Origin: Betaproteobacteria bacterium
GTDB taxonomy: Bacteria > Pseudomonadota > Gammaproteobacteria > Burkholderiales > Burkholderiaceae_C
DNA: 42,156 nucleotides
NCBI GenBank assembly: GCA_009927195.1
Contig: RFNL01000438.1
Span: 1-42,156, forward strand
Direction: 5' to 3'
Part shown: piece after piece, positions 1 to 9,700 of the stretch
Numbering within the stretch: position 1 is the stretch's first letter
Layout of the letters: each line of letters opens with the position of its first letter
Notes under the pieces: generated by a model
What the model saw: the letters and a program-made list of their open reading frames with translations, nothing else
The model's database searches: none
What the model was told of the DNA's origin: nothing
Translations under genes and position numbers: made by a program

Positions 1-515
1 AAGGACTCCACATCGTGGTCAAACGAAGCAAACACCACGCCGCCACGGGTCGCCACCTTGAGCGGGGTCAGGCTGTGTTCTTCGGTTTTGAAGTCAGCAG
101 GCATTCCGCCGTTGACTTTGCCTTCTTGGCGCACGCCGCGCCTGAAAGGAACGCCTTGCAACTGACCTTGCAAGTTGTAGCTCCACTGGTGGTAAGAGCA
201 GACAAACTCTTTGCGGTTGCCATGGCGCTCGCGCATGAACTGCATGCCCCGGTGGGCACACACATTTTCAAACACCTTCACCTCGCCTTGCGCGTCACGC
301 ACCATGATGACCGAGCGCTCACCCACAGCAGTGCGTTTGAAATCGCCCACCTCGGGGACCTCGACTTCCAAGCCGACATAACACCAATGCTTTTGGTAAA
401 AAAACCGATCCATCTCCACCTGATGCAAAGCGGCCTGGGTGTATGCGGCAAAGGGAATGCGGCTGGTGTCGCCCATCTCCCAATTCAAGGAAGTGGTTTG
501 GTTGTCAGCGTTCAT
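1..515 (-). CDS. Rieske-type aromatic ring-hydroxylating oxygenase, large subunit (N-terminal part only)
   Basis: This gene is open to the window edge, so it is missing from the ORF track; I read it by translating the reverse complement from an ATG at 515. About 171 residues are visible. A Rieske [2Fe-2S] motif is clear: a CAHRG cysteine-histidine pair followed, after the usual spacing, by CSYHQW. Such proteins take electrons from a reductase and hydroxylate or demethylate a ring or quaternary-amine substrate at a mononuclear iron site; that C-terminal catalytic domain lies outside the window. The gene starts 34 bp after the SAF-domain oxidoreductase and is probably co-transcribed with it and the upstream EctD-like dioxygenase. 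No convincing Shine-Dalgarno sequence precedes the ATG. The substrate cannot be told from this fragment. Confidence 0.9.
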   Translation of the reverse strand, partial: MNADNQTTSLNWEMGDTSRIPFAAYTQAALHQVEMDRFFYQKHWCYVGLEVEVPEVGDFKRTAVGERSVIMVRDAQGEVKVFENVCAHRGMQFMRERHGNRKEFVCSYHQWSYNLQGQLQGVPFRRGVRQEGKVNGGMPADFKTEEHSLTPLKVATRGGVVFASFDHDVES

Positions 516-549
516 GGTGTGTGATGATGATGCATAGTCAGATGTTCTC

Positions 550-1890
550 TCAAATGCGGTGGGCCGCTTCCATTTCCCGGCGAATTTGGCAGGCATGGGT
601 TTGGGTGTCCATGGCCACATCGTCCCAACTCAGGCTTTGGCCTTGAGCGATCGGGCGCAACACCTTGACCCCATGCGCCAAACCCAGGGGCAGGCCGCCC
701 ATGCGCAAAGATGTGGCAGCGGGCAACAGTTTGCCCCACACGGTGTAACCCCCCTCGCCGTCGAGCATTTCCCCGGGCTTTAAGTCACGTTTGGCGGTGG
801 CCACGACATCGGCATGCCAACCCGTGGCCACCCCGGTGGGCTCAGCGCGCAAAGCCACACTGGCCACACTGACCCCCACCTCCAAACCAATCAAATGCCA
901 GCGCTTGTACAAGGTGAAGTAGCGCCCGCTCGGATCGGTGTGCGCGTTGTATTCCTCAAAGCAGTTGCGGATGTATTCGGTCTCTGCCTCGACCGTGACC
1001 CATACGCCCATGCGGATGTCATAGGGGATTTGGCGGCCATCGGGCTCCAAACTGGAGATCACCTCGACCATGCCCTTGCGCTCGAGCACACCGCCTTCGC
1101 TGATGGGGCGGGTCACATACGGGATGTCCTCCACACTGGCTGACGGATACTGCAAGCCTTGGCTGGGCACGCCCAGGCCGGTGGCATTGGCCACGGCAGT
1201 GCTTTCGATGGAGGGCTTGGAGCCGTCCAAAAAACTGTTGAACATTTTTGGGTTGAGGCCACCGCGCACGGCCTGCTCCGGGGTCAAGCCGTAGTAGCCC
1301 CAAACCGTCTCCGGGGTCGATTGGGCAAAGTGGGGCAACCATTTGTGGCCGCGCCCAGCCGCCACCACGGGAAAGCCACAGGTGCGGGCCCAATCCACCA
1401 GGTCGCAAATCAAAGCGGGTTGATCGCCAAAGGCCAGTGAATAGACCACCCCGACCGCTTGCGCGCGGCGGGCCAACAAGGGGCCGCAAAACGCATCGGC
1501 CTCTACCGTGACGTTGACCACATGCTTGCGCTGGGCAAACGCCTCCAAGATGTGGTCCACCGCATGCAAGGGTGAACCGGTGCACTCCACCACCACATCC
1601 ACCGCCGGATGGCGCACCAAGGCCTGCCAGTCGTCGCTGACATGGGTGTTACCCAGCCGAACTGCCTCGTCCAAAGAGGCAGCCTGCAAGCGCTCTGGTG
1701 CCCAGCCCACGCGGGCCAAATTGGTGTGCACACCCGCTGGCGACAAATCGGCAATGCCCACCAATTGCACGCCCGGTGTGCGTGGCACCTGGGCCAGGTA
1801 CATGGCGCCGAATTTACCCGCGCCAATCAAACCAATGCGGATGGGCCGCTGGCTGGCAGCGCGTTCGAGCAGTTTGGCATGCAGGTTCAT
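550..1890 (-). CDS. NAD(P)-dependent oxidoreductase with C-terminal SAF domain (homoserine-dehydrogenase-like)
   Basis: The 446-residue product begins with a Rossmann dinucleotide-binding motif (IGLIGAGKFG, about residues 18-27) followed by a Gfo/Idh or homoserine-dehydrogenase-like middle region. Near the C-terminus, KRDLKPGEMLDGEGG and the following PIAQGQSL segment look like a SAF (antifreeze/FlgA-like) domain. Proteins of this architecture are often labelled homoserine dehydrogenase or FlgA-related, but their substrates are mostly unknown. The ATG overlaps the stop of the upstream dioxygenase by 4 nt (ATGA), indicating translational coupling, and a Rieske oxygenase follows. The likely role is oxidation of an alcohol produced by one of the flanking oxygenases; this is inference. 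It is not expected to be the biosynthetic homoserine dehydrogenase, because no threonine-pathway genes are nearby. Confidence 0.85.
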   Translation of the reverse strand: MNLHAKLLERAASQRPIRIGLIGAGKFGAMYLAQVPRTPGVQLVGIADLSPAGVHTNLARVGWAPERLQAASLDEAVRLGNTHVSDDWQALVRHPAVDVVVECTGSPLHAVDHILEAFAQRKHVVNVTVEADAFCGPLLARRAQAVGVVYSLAFGDQPALICDLVDWARTCGFPVVAAGRGHKWLPHFAQSTPETVWGYYGLTPEQAVRGGLNPKMFNSFLDGSKPSIESTAVANATGLGVPSQGLQYPSASVEDIPYVTRPISEGGVLERKGMVEVISSLEPDGRQIPYDIRMGVWVTVEAETEYIRNCFEEYNAHTDPSGRYFTLYKRWHLIGLEVGVSVASVALRAEPTGVATGWHADVVATAKRDLKPGEMLDGEGGYTVWGKLLPAATSLRMGGLPLGLAHGVKVLRPIAQGQSLSWDDVAMDTQTHACQIRREMEAAHRI

Positions 1891-2759
1891 GTGGCCAACG
1901 CAAAGTCTTCTGTGCAGGTTTGCAAGGCAGTGGCTGGCATGCCGTTTTTCCAGGGCAAGTCAACCGGGTAATTTTTGAGCAAGCAGTCGTCGGGCAAGCA
2001 CGCTATGGGGGTGAAGTCGCGGTGGGCAATGTATTCGGGGCGCTTGTGGCGGCGGATGTGGTTGCTGACCGCGCACAAACTCAAATACACGCTGACCCGG
2101 TTCCAGGGTGAGAGGTTGCTGGTCGAGGCGTGGACCAAACAACTGTGAAACAAAATCATGGAACCTGCCGGTCCAGTGGGGCTGACTATGCCGCCATTCT
2201 TGCCACCCGCACGCGCCACCAACTGGGTGATGAGGTCGTTGTCCACGGTCCAAAGCGGGTAGCTGGTGGTGGTCAGATCGTGTTTGGCATTGACCACGCC
2301 TTTTTGGTGACTGCCCGGGATGAACATCAGGGGGCCGTTGAAAGGGTTCACATCGTCCAGAAAAATCGCCACGTTCATGGCCCGCTCAGTGGGCATGTGG
2401 TCATCGTTGAGCCAGGTGCCGTAATCCTGGTGCCACTGCCAGACATCGCCCTCGAAGGCCATCTTGCCGTTGATCTTGAACTGGTGCATGTACAAAGACT
2501 CCTGGAACAGCTCTTGCACCGGCAAAATCATCCGCGGGTGGCGGGCCAACTTGGCAAAAGGCTCGCTGTACAAGTGGGCGGCAAAGTTGGTGCGCACTGC
2601 ATCACTGCCCTTTTCACGCACATTGAAGGCCTCGCGCCGGCTGTACAACCCCGGCACCTCGGCCTTGAGGACATCTGTCTCCCGGGGAGTGAACAAGCCG
2701 GGAAAAAACAAATAACCATCGCGATCAAAAGCGTCCAATTGTGCGGGCGTCAGTTGCAT
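1887..2759 (-). CDS. Phytanoyl-CoA dioxygenase (PhyH) family protein, EctD-like Fe(II)/2-oxoglutarate oxygenase
   Basis: The start is the second possible ATG (2759), not the ORF-track start at 2786. It follows a GAGGAGA Shine-Dalgarno at proper spacing and gives 290 residues, typical of the family. The HxD iron-binding pair sits in WQWHQDYGTW, the distal histidine is probably in FHSCLVHAS, and the 2-oxoglutarate-binding arginine is probably in NRVSVYL. The segment around WHQD and FNGPLMFIPGSH closely resembles the ectoine hydroxylase EctD signature. However, no ectA, ectB or ectC gene is in view, so a different hydroxylation substrate is likely. It is the first gene of an operon with the SAF-domain oxidoreductase (4-nt overlap) and the Rieske oxygenase. 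Family assignment is firm; substrate is unknown. Confidence 0.88.
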   Translation of the reverse strand: MQLTPAQLDAFDRDGYLFFPGLFTPRETDVLKAEVPGLYSRREAFNVREKGSDAVRTNFAAHLYSEPFAKLARHPRMILPVQELFQESLYMHQFKINGKMAFEGDVWQWHQDYGTWLNDDHMPTERAMNVAIFLDDVNPFNGPLMFIPGSHQKGVVNAKHDLTTTSYPLWTVDNDLITQLVARAGGKNGGIVSPTGPAGSMILFHSCLVHASTSNLSPWNRVSVYLSLCAVSNHIRRHKRPEYIAHRDFTPIACLPDDCLLKNYPVDLPWKNGMPATALQTCTEDFALAT

Positions 2760-3070
2760 GAATGTCTCCTCAAAAGGGGGTGACACAGTTTAAGTGCTGG
2801 CGTTTTGAAATGGAGCAGCCTGCGCGACAACAGCTGAATGCCTTGGGTGTCTGTCATTCGACAGGTGTCGATTTTTTGAATACTAATAAATTAAAAATAT
2901 TGACATTGTCGAAACAATTGCAGTCAAATTTCAGTCAGTCACCTGAAAGCGTCTGAAAGTCGTCATTTATGAATTAATAAAAGTAATAAATTACCCATAA
3001 TTTACATTTAAATGGGTTTAATGAATACCAAAATGTCTATTTTTCGACATGTTTGTCAGACCCTTGGGTT
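2760..3070 (-). promoter_or_regulatory. AT-rich promoter region of the PhyH-SAF-Rieske operon with repeated TCGACA half-sites
   Basis: This 311-bp gap holds no gene that I can support. It is clearly more AT-rich than its surroundings between about 2870 and 3050. It contains a perfect inverted repeat TCGACA-GG-TGTCGA at 2858-2871, a second inverted repeat ATTGT-CGAA-ACAAT at 2905-2918, and a further TCGACA at 3044-3049. The hexamer TCGACA or its complement therefore occurs four times. Such repeated dyads upstream of a catabolic operon suggest a transcription-factor operator. I could not pick a convincing -35/-10 pair. The far end is just past the stop codon of the acyl-CoA ligase gene. Confidence 0.5.
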
Positions 3071-4750
3071 TCAGGCGGTGCCCCTTTCGACACCCGGGGG
3101 CAAGGTTTGCGCCCACTCGCGCAGTTTGAAACGCTGAATTTTGGCGTTTTCGGTGCGGGGCAAATGGGTCACAAACCGAACCATGCGCGGGTATTTGTAA
3201 GCCGCAATGCGTTGTTTGACCCAATCTTGCAGTTGCTCGGCCAACTCAGCACCAGCGACAGCGCCATCGCGCAACACCACAAAAGCCACAACAATTTGGC
3301 CACGCTCGGCACTGGGCGCACCCACCACACCGCATTCGGCCACCGCCGGGTGGGTGAGCAGCTCGTCCTCCACCTCGGGTCCTGCGATGTTGTAGCCCGC
3401 GCTGATGATCATGTCATCGGTGCGCGATTGGTACCAAAAGTAACCATCTGCGTCCATCCGGTAAGCATCCCCGGTCAGGTTCCAGCCGTTTTGCACATAA
3501 CTGGTCTGGCGCTCGTCGTCCAGGTACCGACAACCGGTGGGCCCTTTGACCGCCAAACGCCCTATTTCTCCGGGCGATGCGGGCAGGTCTTGCGCGTCGA
3601 GCACACAGGCCTGATAGCCCGGCACCACTTGCCCGGTGGCACCGGGTCGCACTTGCCCAGGTCGGCAGGCGATAAAGGCATGCAGCATCTCGGTCGCGCC
3701 CAGGCACTCGGTCATCTCCAAGCCTGTGGTGCGCTGCCATGCAGCGCGCGTATCGGCGGGCAACATTTCCCCCGAGGACACGGTCAAGCGCAAACTGGGC
3801 AAGCCGTGGGGGGGCACCAAAGGTGCCATCTGGCGATAAAAGGTGGGGGCGGTAAAGCAAATACTGGCTTGGTACTGCGCAATGCCCTCCATCAGGGTTT
3901 CCGGTCGCCAGCGCTCGACCAACACAGCTGAAGCGCCGAAGCGCAGGGGAAACAACAACAAACCGCCCAAGCCAAAAGTGAAGGCCAAGGGAGGGGTACC
4001 GATGAAGACATCACTGGGTTTGGGGTCCAAAAGATGCCGTGCCAACACGTCGCAAATGGTCAACACATCGCGGTGGAAATGCATGGTGCCTTTGGGCACA
4101 CCCGTGGTGCCCGAGGTGAAGGCAATGAGGGCTACATCGTCTTGGGCGGTGTCCACGTTGTCAAAGCAGGTGTCGTGTTTGTCCATGTGCACGCGGGCAC
4201 TTTGCGTCTCACCTTCTGGGGCTTGCAGGGTCAACACATGGGCCAGCTCGGGGCAAGCAGCTTGCGTGAGAGCCAACTCGTGCGACAAACTGTGTTGGCA
4301 AAAGGCGGCGCTGACTTTGGCTTTGCGCACAATGACCGAGAGCTCACGTTCGCGCAACAAAGGCATGGTGGTGACTGCGATGCAACCGGCCTTGAGCACC
4401 GCCAGCCAGGCCAGCGCCAACTCTGGGTGATTCTCGCCGCGCAACAAAATGCGACTGCCCGTGGGCAATTGCCATTCGTCTCGGATCACCCGCGCCAATT
4501 GGTTGGCCCGCTCCAGCACATCTTGGTAGGTCCAACGGACTTGTTGACCGATCAATGCAGGCCTGGATCCACCTCCTTGCACCACCGCACGGTCGAGCAA
4601 CTCCGCGGCGGCATTGAGGCGGGCTGGATAAGCCGCCGTGGTGGGATCCAGCACCAATTCGGGCCATTGCTGCGGGGGTGGCAAATGCGCGCGGGCAAAG
4701 CCATCGCTGTAGCCGCTCGGAAGAAAACGGTGCTCACTGGGGTGCGGCAT
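3071..4750 (-). CDS. Acyl-CoA ligase, AMP-forming (benzoate/2-aminobenzoate-CoA ligase family)
   Basis: This is an ANL-superfamily adenylating enzyme. The phosphate-binding loop is FTSGTTGVPKGTMH, the adenine-region motif is CLGATEM, and the catalytic lysine region lies in PRTENAKIQRFKLRE. The N-terminal region with YSDGFARAHLPPPQQWPEL and the overall length resemble benzoate- and anthranilate-CoA ligases. It would activate a carboxylic acid, probably aromatic, to its CoA thioester with ATP. The ORF track starts at a TTG at 4789 that overlaps the upstream gene by 19 nt. I prefer the ATG at 4750, preceded by AGGGCC, which gives 559 residues and a 20-bp gap. It is downstream of, and probably co-transcribed with, an OYE-type flavoprotein. 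The exact acid is not determinable. Confidence 0.87.
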   Translation of the reverse strand: MPHPSEHRFLPSGYSDGFARAHLPPPQQWPELVLDPTTAAYPARLNAAAELLDRAVVQGGGSRPALIGQQVRWTYQDVLERANQLARVIRDEWQLPTGSRILLRGENHPELALAWLAVLKAGCIAVTTMPLLRERELSVIVRKAKVSAAFCQHSLSHELALTQAACPELAHVLTLQAPEGETQSARVHMDKHDTCFDNVDTAQDDVALIAFTSGTTGVPKGTMHFHRDVLTICDVLARHLLDPKPSDVFIGTPPLAFTFGLGGLLLFPLRFGASAVLVERWRPETLMEGIAQYQASICFTAPTFYRQMAPLVPPHGLPSLRLTVSSGEMLPADTRAAWQRTTGLEMTECLGATEMLHAFIACRPGQVRPGATGQVVPGYQACVLDAQDLPASPGEIGRLAVKGPTGCRYLDDERQTSYVQNGWNLTGDAYRMDADGYFWYQSRTDDMIISAGYNIAGPEVEDELLTHPAVAECGVVGAPSAERGQIVVAFVVLRDGAVAGAELAEQLQDWVKQRIAAYKYPRMVRFVTHLPRTENAKIQRFKLREWAQTLPPGVERGTA

Positions 4751-4770
4751 GGCTTTCAAGGCCCTAGGCT

Positions 4771-6228
4771 TCAAGCCGGGGGTTGCCAAGGCGGCGCCAC
4801 CAAGCGGCGTTTACCATCATGGGATTTGCGCACACCGGGCTCGTCCAAGGCTTGCCGGTCCCACAATTGGCAAGTGACTTGTTTGTGCTTTTGGTCCAGG
4901 CCTTCGCAGTAGTTGGTGTACTCGCACAACCGGACTTGGTCGCCCATGCCCATGGACGTTTTCAATGCCCAGTCGGGATCGGCCAGGCTTTGCCGCGCAG
5001 TGCCCACGATGTCGCAGTCGCCGCGCACGAGCATGGCCTCGGCCATTTCAAAGTTGTGCACTCCGCCGGTGCACACCACCGGGGTTTGCAAGCCTGCGCT
5101 GCGGATGGCGCTGCGGATGCGCGCCGTGGCTGCCACATTGCGACCAAACGGCCCTTGCTCGTCGGACAGGTACTGCGGCATGCACTCATAACCACTGCGG
5201 CCGGTGTAGGGATAGGCACTGGAGCCCACGCCGGGTTGTTTGGCATCGTCAAATTTACCGCCGCGCGAGGTTGAGATGTAGTCCATGCCAGCACGGGCAA
5301 ACTGCTCGCCATACCAAACCGCATCGTCCAAGGTGTGGCCGCCTTCAATGCACTCTTGGGCCAAATAACGGCAACCCACGGCATAGGACGCACCCACGGC
5401 CTGTCGCACCGCGCCGTAAACCTCCAGCGGCAAACGGATGCGCTGGGCTCGGTCCCCGCCATACCCATCGGTTCGGTGGTTGGTGGCCGACAAAAAAGAA
5501 GCCATGGTGTAGGCGTGGGCATAGTGCAACTCCACACCATCAAAGCCCGCCAACTGCGCCCGCTTGGCGGCGGCGGCAAACAAACTGGGCAGCACCTGTG
5601 GCAGTTCACGGATATGGGGCAACTCGGTGTCGGTGACCCGCTCGCGAGCGCCCATCTGCAAGGCCTCCAACTCGCGGGCATCCAACACCTCGGGCCACTG
5701 TGCAGGGTCCAGCTGGCTCAGGTGCGCACGCACCGCCTCTTCGCTCCAATCCTGCGCCCTCAGCACCTGCCGCAAACGAGGGGTGATGCGCAAAAAACGT
5801 TCAAAAAATTTGGCTGGCTCAGGCCGGCGGCGGATATTGAGAAAGTCGATGATTTGGATCAAGGCGCGGGTTTGCCCCTGGCTTTCGCGGTGAATGGTCT
5901 GCACCAAAGCCTGCAAGCCTTCCACGCAGCGATCGTGACCGATGCGCAACAAGGGCCCGCTGGGCACATCACGGATGCCAGTGGCCTCAACGACAATGGC
6001 CCCTGGTCGTCCTCGGGCAAAGCGGCCATACCACTGCAACACATCCTCGGTGACCCAACCTTCGTCGTTGGAGCGCCACGGCACCATGGCGGGCACCCAG
6101 GTGCGCTGTGCCAGCCCCAAGGGGCCCAGCTGCACCGGGCTGAACAATCGGGAGGCCTTGGCCTCATCGGGCGTGGGCACCCGACCCAAGCTGGAATGAA
6201 ATTTGATGCGCTGAGGGGGTTTCCACAT
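4771..6228 (-). CDS. Old Yellow Enzyme family NADH:flavin oxidoreductase
   Basis: The 485-residue product has the FMN-barrel signature of enoate/2,4-dienoyl-CoA-reductase-like OYE enzymes: GFDGVELHYAHAYTMASFLS followed by NHRTDGYGGD. It lacks the FAD/NAD domain that 2,4-dienoyl-CoA reductase carries after the barrel. Near the C-terminus (about residues 435-453) lies a cysteine group resembling the Fe-S motif of that subfamily (C-x2-C-x3-C-x11-C). Here it is C-x5-C-x11-C, with a threonine near the place of the second cysteine, so a complete 4Fe-4S cluster is doubtful. It sits directly upstream of the acyl-CoA ligase and probably reduces a double bond of the same acid or its CoA thioester; that is inference. 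The ATG at 6228 follows a G-rich stretch. Confidence 0.86.
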   Translation of the reverse strand: MWKPPQRIKFHSSLGRVPTPDEAKASRLFSPVQLGPLGLAQRTWVPAMVPWRSNDEGWVTEDVLQWYGRFARGRPGAIVVEATGIRDVPSGPLLRIGHDRCVEGLQALVQTIHRESQGQTRALIQIIDFLNIRRRPEPAKFFERFLRITPRLRQVLRAQDWSEEAVRAHLSQLDPAQWPEVLDARELEALQMGARERVTDTELPHIRELPQVLPSLFAAAAKRAQLAGFDGVELHYAHAYTMASFLSATNHRTDGYGGDRAQRIRLPLEVYGAVRQAVGASYAVGCRYLAQECIEGGHTLDDAVWYGEQFARAGMDYISTSRGGKFDDAKQPGVGSSAYPYTGRSGYECMPQYLSDEQGPFGRNVAATARIRSAIRSAGLQTPVVCTGGVHNFEMAEAMLVRGDCDIVGTARQSLADPDWALKTSMGMGDQVRLCEYTNYCEGLDQKHKQVTCQLWDRQALDEPGVRKSHDGKRRLVAPPWQPPA

Positions 6229-6390
6229 GAGACAAGGCCCCGCTCGGCCAAGCCGTGGGGCAGAAGTTGTGAGTCAATACAGACCACATCGTAAACCCAA
6301 GCCCACACCCAGGTCCAAGCGATGAACTTGGGCCTAAGTTTTGTAATCACCGGCCACCGTTTGATCCATCCACTTCAAAGCCAATGCCCG

Positions 6391-6630
6391 TCATCGACCG
6401 CATTGGCCACGTCTTATGGACCAGTCATCGCACACATGACCACCCGGGGACTTGCACATTTGTCGTGCCCTGCCATCGCGATCCAGCCACAAACCCACCA
6501 TGCCCCCCGCTTGCACACAGGATGGGGCCAAGTCGATGGTCACAGGCGCACTGTCCGCAGGGCTGCAAGCGCTCAAGCCAAGGTCACAACACAGCACCAA
6601 GGTCCATAAACCCATCAGCTTTATTTTCAT
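6391..6630 (-). CDS. Small DUF333-type lipoprotein
   Basis: Starting at the internal ATG at 6630 gives a 79-residue protein with a hydrophobic signal ending in a lipobox-like LSAC, so it is probably a lipid-anchored envelope protein. The mature part (APSCVQAGG, then MCKSPGGHVCDDWSIRRGQC) matches the cysteine and tryptophan spacing of the DUF333 family, whose members have often been labelled putative hemolysin without good evidence. The upstream starts at 6696 and in between would give an unusually long N-terminus before the signal. No good Shine-Dalgarno precedes 6630, so the start is uncertain. It is divergent from recC and sits downstream of nothing on its strand. Function is unknown. Confidence 0.65.
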   Translation of the reverse strand: MKIKLMGLWTLVLCCDLGLSACSPADSAPVTIDLAPSCVQAGGMVGLWLDRDGRARQMCKSPGGHVCDDWSIRRGQCGR

Positions 6631-6778
6631 GATAATTTTTAGGTATTCATTTGAAAATATGAATTCTATGGTACTCATTTCAAACCATTTGAACATCTTT
6701 CACACTGCCAGTTCAGGTGTCGATCCATCTGTCCCAAGCGCACCCCATGAGCCTTTGCGCCCTTAAGCTAGGGCTTAC

Positions 6779-9700
6779 ATGAAACACACCCTGCAACCTG
6801 GCCTCATCGTTTTGCACAGCAACCAACTCGAAATGCTGTTCAGTTTGGTGTTGAGCGTGATGCGACAGCACCCCCTGGCTCCTTTGCAAGCCGAGCACAT
6901 CCTGGTGCAAAGCAACGGCATGAAGCACTGGTTGGAGCAGCAATTGGCCGGCCCCCAAGGCCTGGGCATTTGCGCTGCCACCCGCATGGATTTGCCCTCC
7001 ACCGCCCTGTGGAAGGTGTACCGACAAGTTTTGGGGGCCGAGCGGGTCAGCGCCCACATGCCCTTGGACAAAGACGCCTTGACTTGGCGTTTGTTTCGGC
7101 TTTTCTGCGAGGGCCTGCAAGAGCCGGTGTACGCCCCTTTGCACCAATATTTGCATCCTGCGCAAGGCGACCCCAGCGGGCAGTCTGACGCGTCCCGCAG
7201 GACCTATCAATTGGCGGTGCAAGTGGCCGATGTGTTGGATGGCTACCAAAACCACCGCGCCGATTGGCTGCAAGACTGGGCCGCAGGCAAAGACCAGGTG
7301 CGCGGTTTTGGCAACCGCATCCAGCCTTTGCCCGCTGTCCACCGTTGGCAAGCGGCTTTGTGGCGGTGCCTGCGCCATGACGCAGAGCAAGACTCGCTGG
7401 TCGCAACCCACAAGCGGGTTGACCGCTTGTTTTCGCGCGACCAGGTGCACCAAGCATTTATCCAGGCCATGGCCGATCCGCCCCAAAGTGCCGCAGGTTT
7501 ACCTGCGCGCCTGGTGGTGTTTGGCATCTCCTCATTGCCTATGTCGATTTTGGAAGCCTTGGCAGCTCTGGCCCAGGTCTCACAAGTGGTGGTGGCGACG
7601 ACCAACCCTTGTGAAATGTATTGGGGCGATTTGCGCCCAGAGCGTTCACGGGTGCCTTGGGGCTTGAGCGCGGCGGCCACCCGTTTCGCCGCACCCCGCT
7701 GGCAAGCCCTGGCCGAGGCGTCGCAAGCCGAGTGGGCTGAGCCTGAGATGACCACGGCGCTTGCACCGACCAACGTACCCAGTGCGCCGCACGGTCACCC
7801 CTTGTTAGCGGCCTGGGGCCAACAGGTGCGCGACCAACTCCATCTGCTCGACGTGTTTGATGCCCATCCCGAGGCCTACATGCCCGTCTTCGCCGACCCC
7901 GCGGCATACGCACCAGCCAGTCAGTTGCATCAACTTCAATCTGACATCTTGAAATTGCGCCCCAACAGCGAGGCCCGCCACCGTCGCCATGAATCAGACA
8001 ACAGTATTCAATGGGTCCAGTGCCACAGCGCCCAGCGTGAGGTGGAAGTGCTGCACGACCAGGTGCTGGGGTGGCTGCAAGACGACCCCAGCTTGAGCAC
8101 CCGCGACATCATGGTGATGGTGCCCGACATGCAGCACTTCGCCCCACACATCCATGCTGTGTTTGGGCGCACCGCACCGGGCCAAGCCAACCACCTGCCC
8201 TACTCGGTGGCCGATCAAGCTGTGACCCCGCATGCCTGGGTGCAAGCCATCGATCAACTGATGCAATGGCCGCAGTGGCGGCTAAGCCTGGTCGATTGGC
8301 AATCTTTGTTTGAGGTCGATGCCATCCGCGCCGCGTTTGGGTTGGACCGCGATGACATCGCCACATTGTTCGAATGGTTGCAGGCATCTGGCGTGCGTTG
8401 GGGCATGGACGCCGAACACCGCTCGCAATGGGGCATGGCGCCCGATCAGCCCGACGCAGATCACAACACCTGGGCCTTTGGCCTGCGCCGTTTGTTGTTG
8501 GGCTACGCCAGCGGTACCGACCCCGACAGCGACCCCTTGGGCCAAAGCTGGGCACACACCGTGCCCACGCCGGGTGTGGGTGGTTTGGACGCAGCCTTGA
8601 TCAGCCGCTTGCTCGATTGGCTCCAAGCCATGACAGATTGGGCCGAAACCCTTGGCCACACTCACACGCCTGAACAATGGCATGCGGTGCTGGTGCACAT
8701 GCTCCAACGGTTTTTCAAACCCACCCAGGAAGCCCAAGAGCACATGCTGGAGCGTCTGCATGCCAGCCTGATCGATTGGGTGCAACTGTGTACACAAGCG
8801 CGCTTGGACAGCCCCGTGCCCGCCGTGGTGGTGCGCGCGCATTGGCTTCAAAGCATCAGCGTTCCGGCTTTGCACCAGCGCTTTTTGGGCGAAGGGGTGC
8901 AATTTGCCAGCCTCATGCCCATGCGCTCAGTGCCGTTTCGGGTGATCGCCTTGCTGGGCATGAACGATGGTGACTACCCGCGTGTGCGCGCACCGCTTGA
9001 CTTTGACCTGATGTGCCATCCAGCATGGCGGCGCATGGGCGATCGCTCACGCCGTGACGACGACCGCTACCTCTTTTTAGAGGCCTTGTTGTCGGCGCGT
9101 GAACGCCTCTACATCAGTTGGCAAGCTTGGCGCACCCACGACCATCAACCCCTGCCCCCTTCGGTACTGGTGGGACAACTGCGCGACCACTTGGACCAAA
9201 CCTGGGACAATCCTGCCCCGATTCAAAAAATGCCCTTGCACGCGTTTTCGCCACGCTACTTCCAAGCCGGCGAGGCACTCAGCACCTTTGACCCCGATTG
9301 GGCCAAGGCAGCCCAAGCCCATCACATGGCCCAGGCCACAGACCCAAGCCCCCCGAATAATCCGGCGCGCTTGGCAACACCGGACGTCGCCCCAAGGGTC
9401 AAGCAAGTGCCAAACCATGCCGCTATCACCAAACATGATTTGGCGCGCTGGCACGCCATGCTGAAACAGCCCTTGGCGGTTTACTACCAAGATCGCTTGC
9501 AGATCCATTTTGATGCGCCCGCACAAGACACAGATGCCAACGAACTTTTTGGCCTTGGCGCTTTGCAGCGGCACCTGGCCTTGGGCACTTTGCTGCGCAG
9601 CCCCAGTGGTGCGGCACAGGGGCTGCACGACAGTGGCCTGCTCCCACTGTCTGGTTTTGGCGAAATCGCGATGGGCCAATTGCAAGAACAGTTGGCACAA

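Noticed and set aside
1887-2759. Naming the dioxygenase ectoine hydroxylase (ectD)
   Set aside because: The signature is similar, but no ectoine synthesis genes are present and the operon partners point to another substrate.
3053-3931. 292-residue plus-strand ORF (also 4034-4912 and 5335-6294)
   Set aside because: These lie antisense to the acyl-CoA ligase and OYE genes, show no domain motifs, and arise from the GC-rich codon pattern of the real genes.
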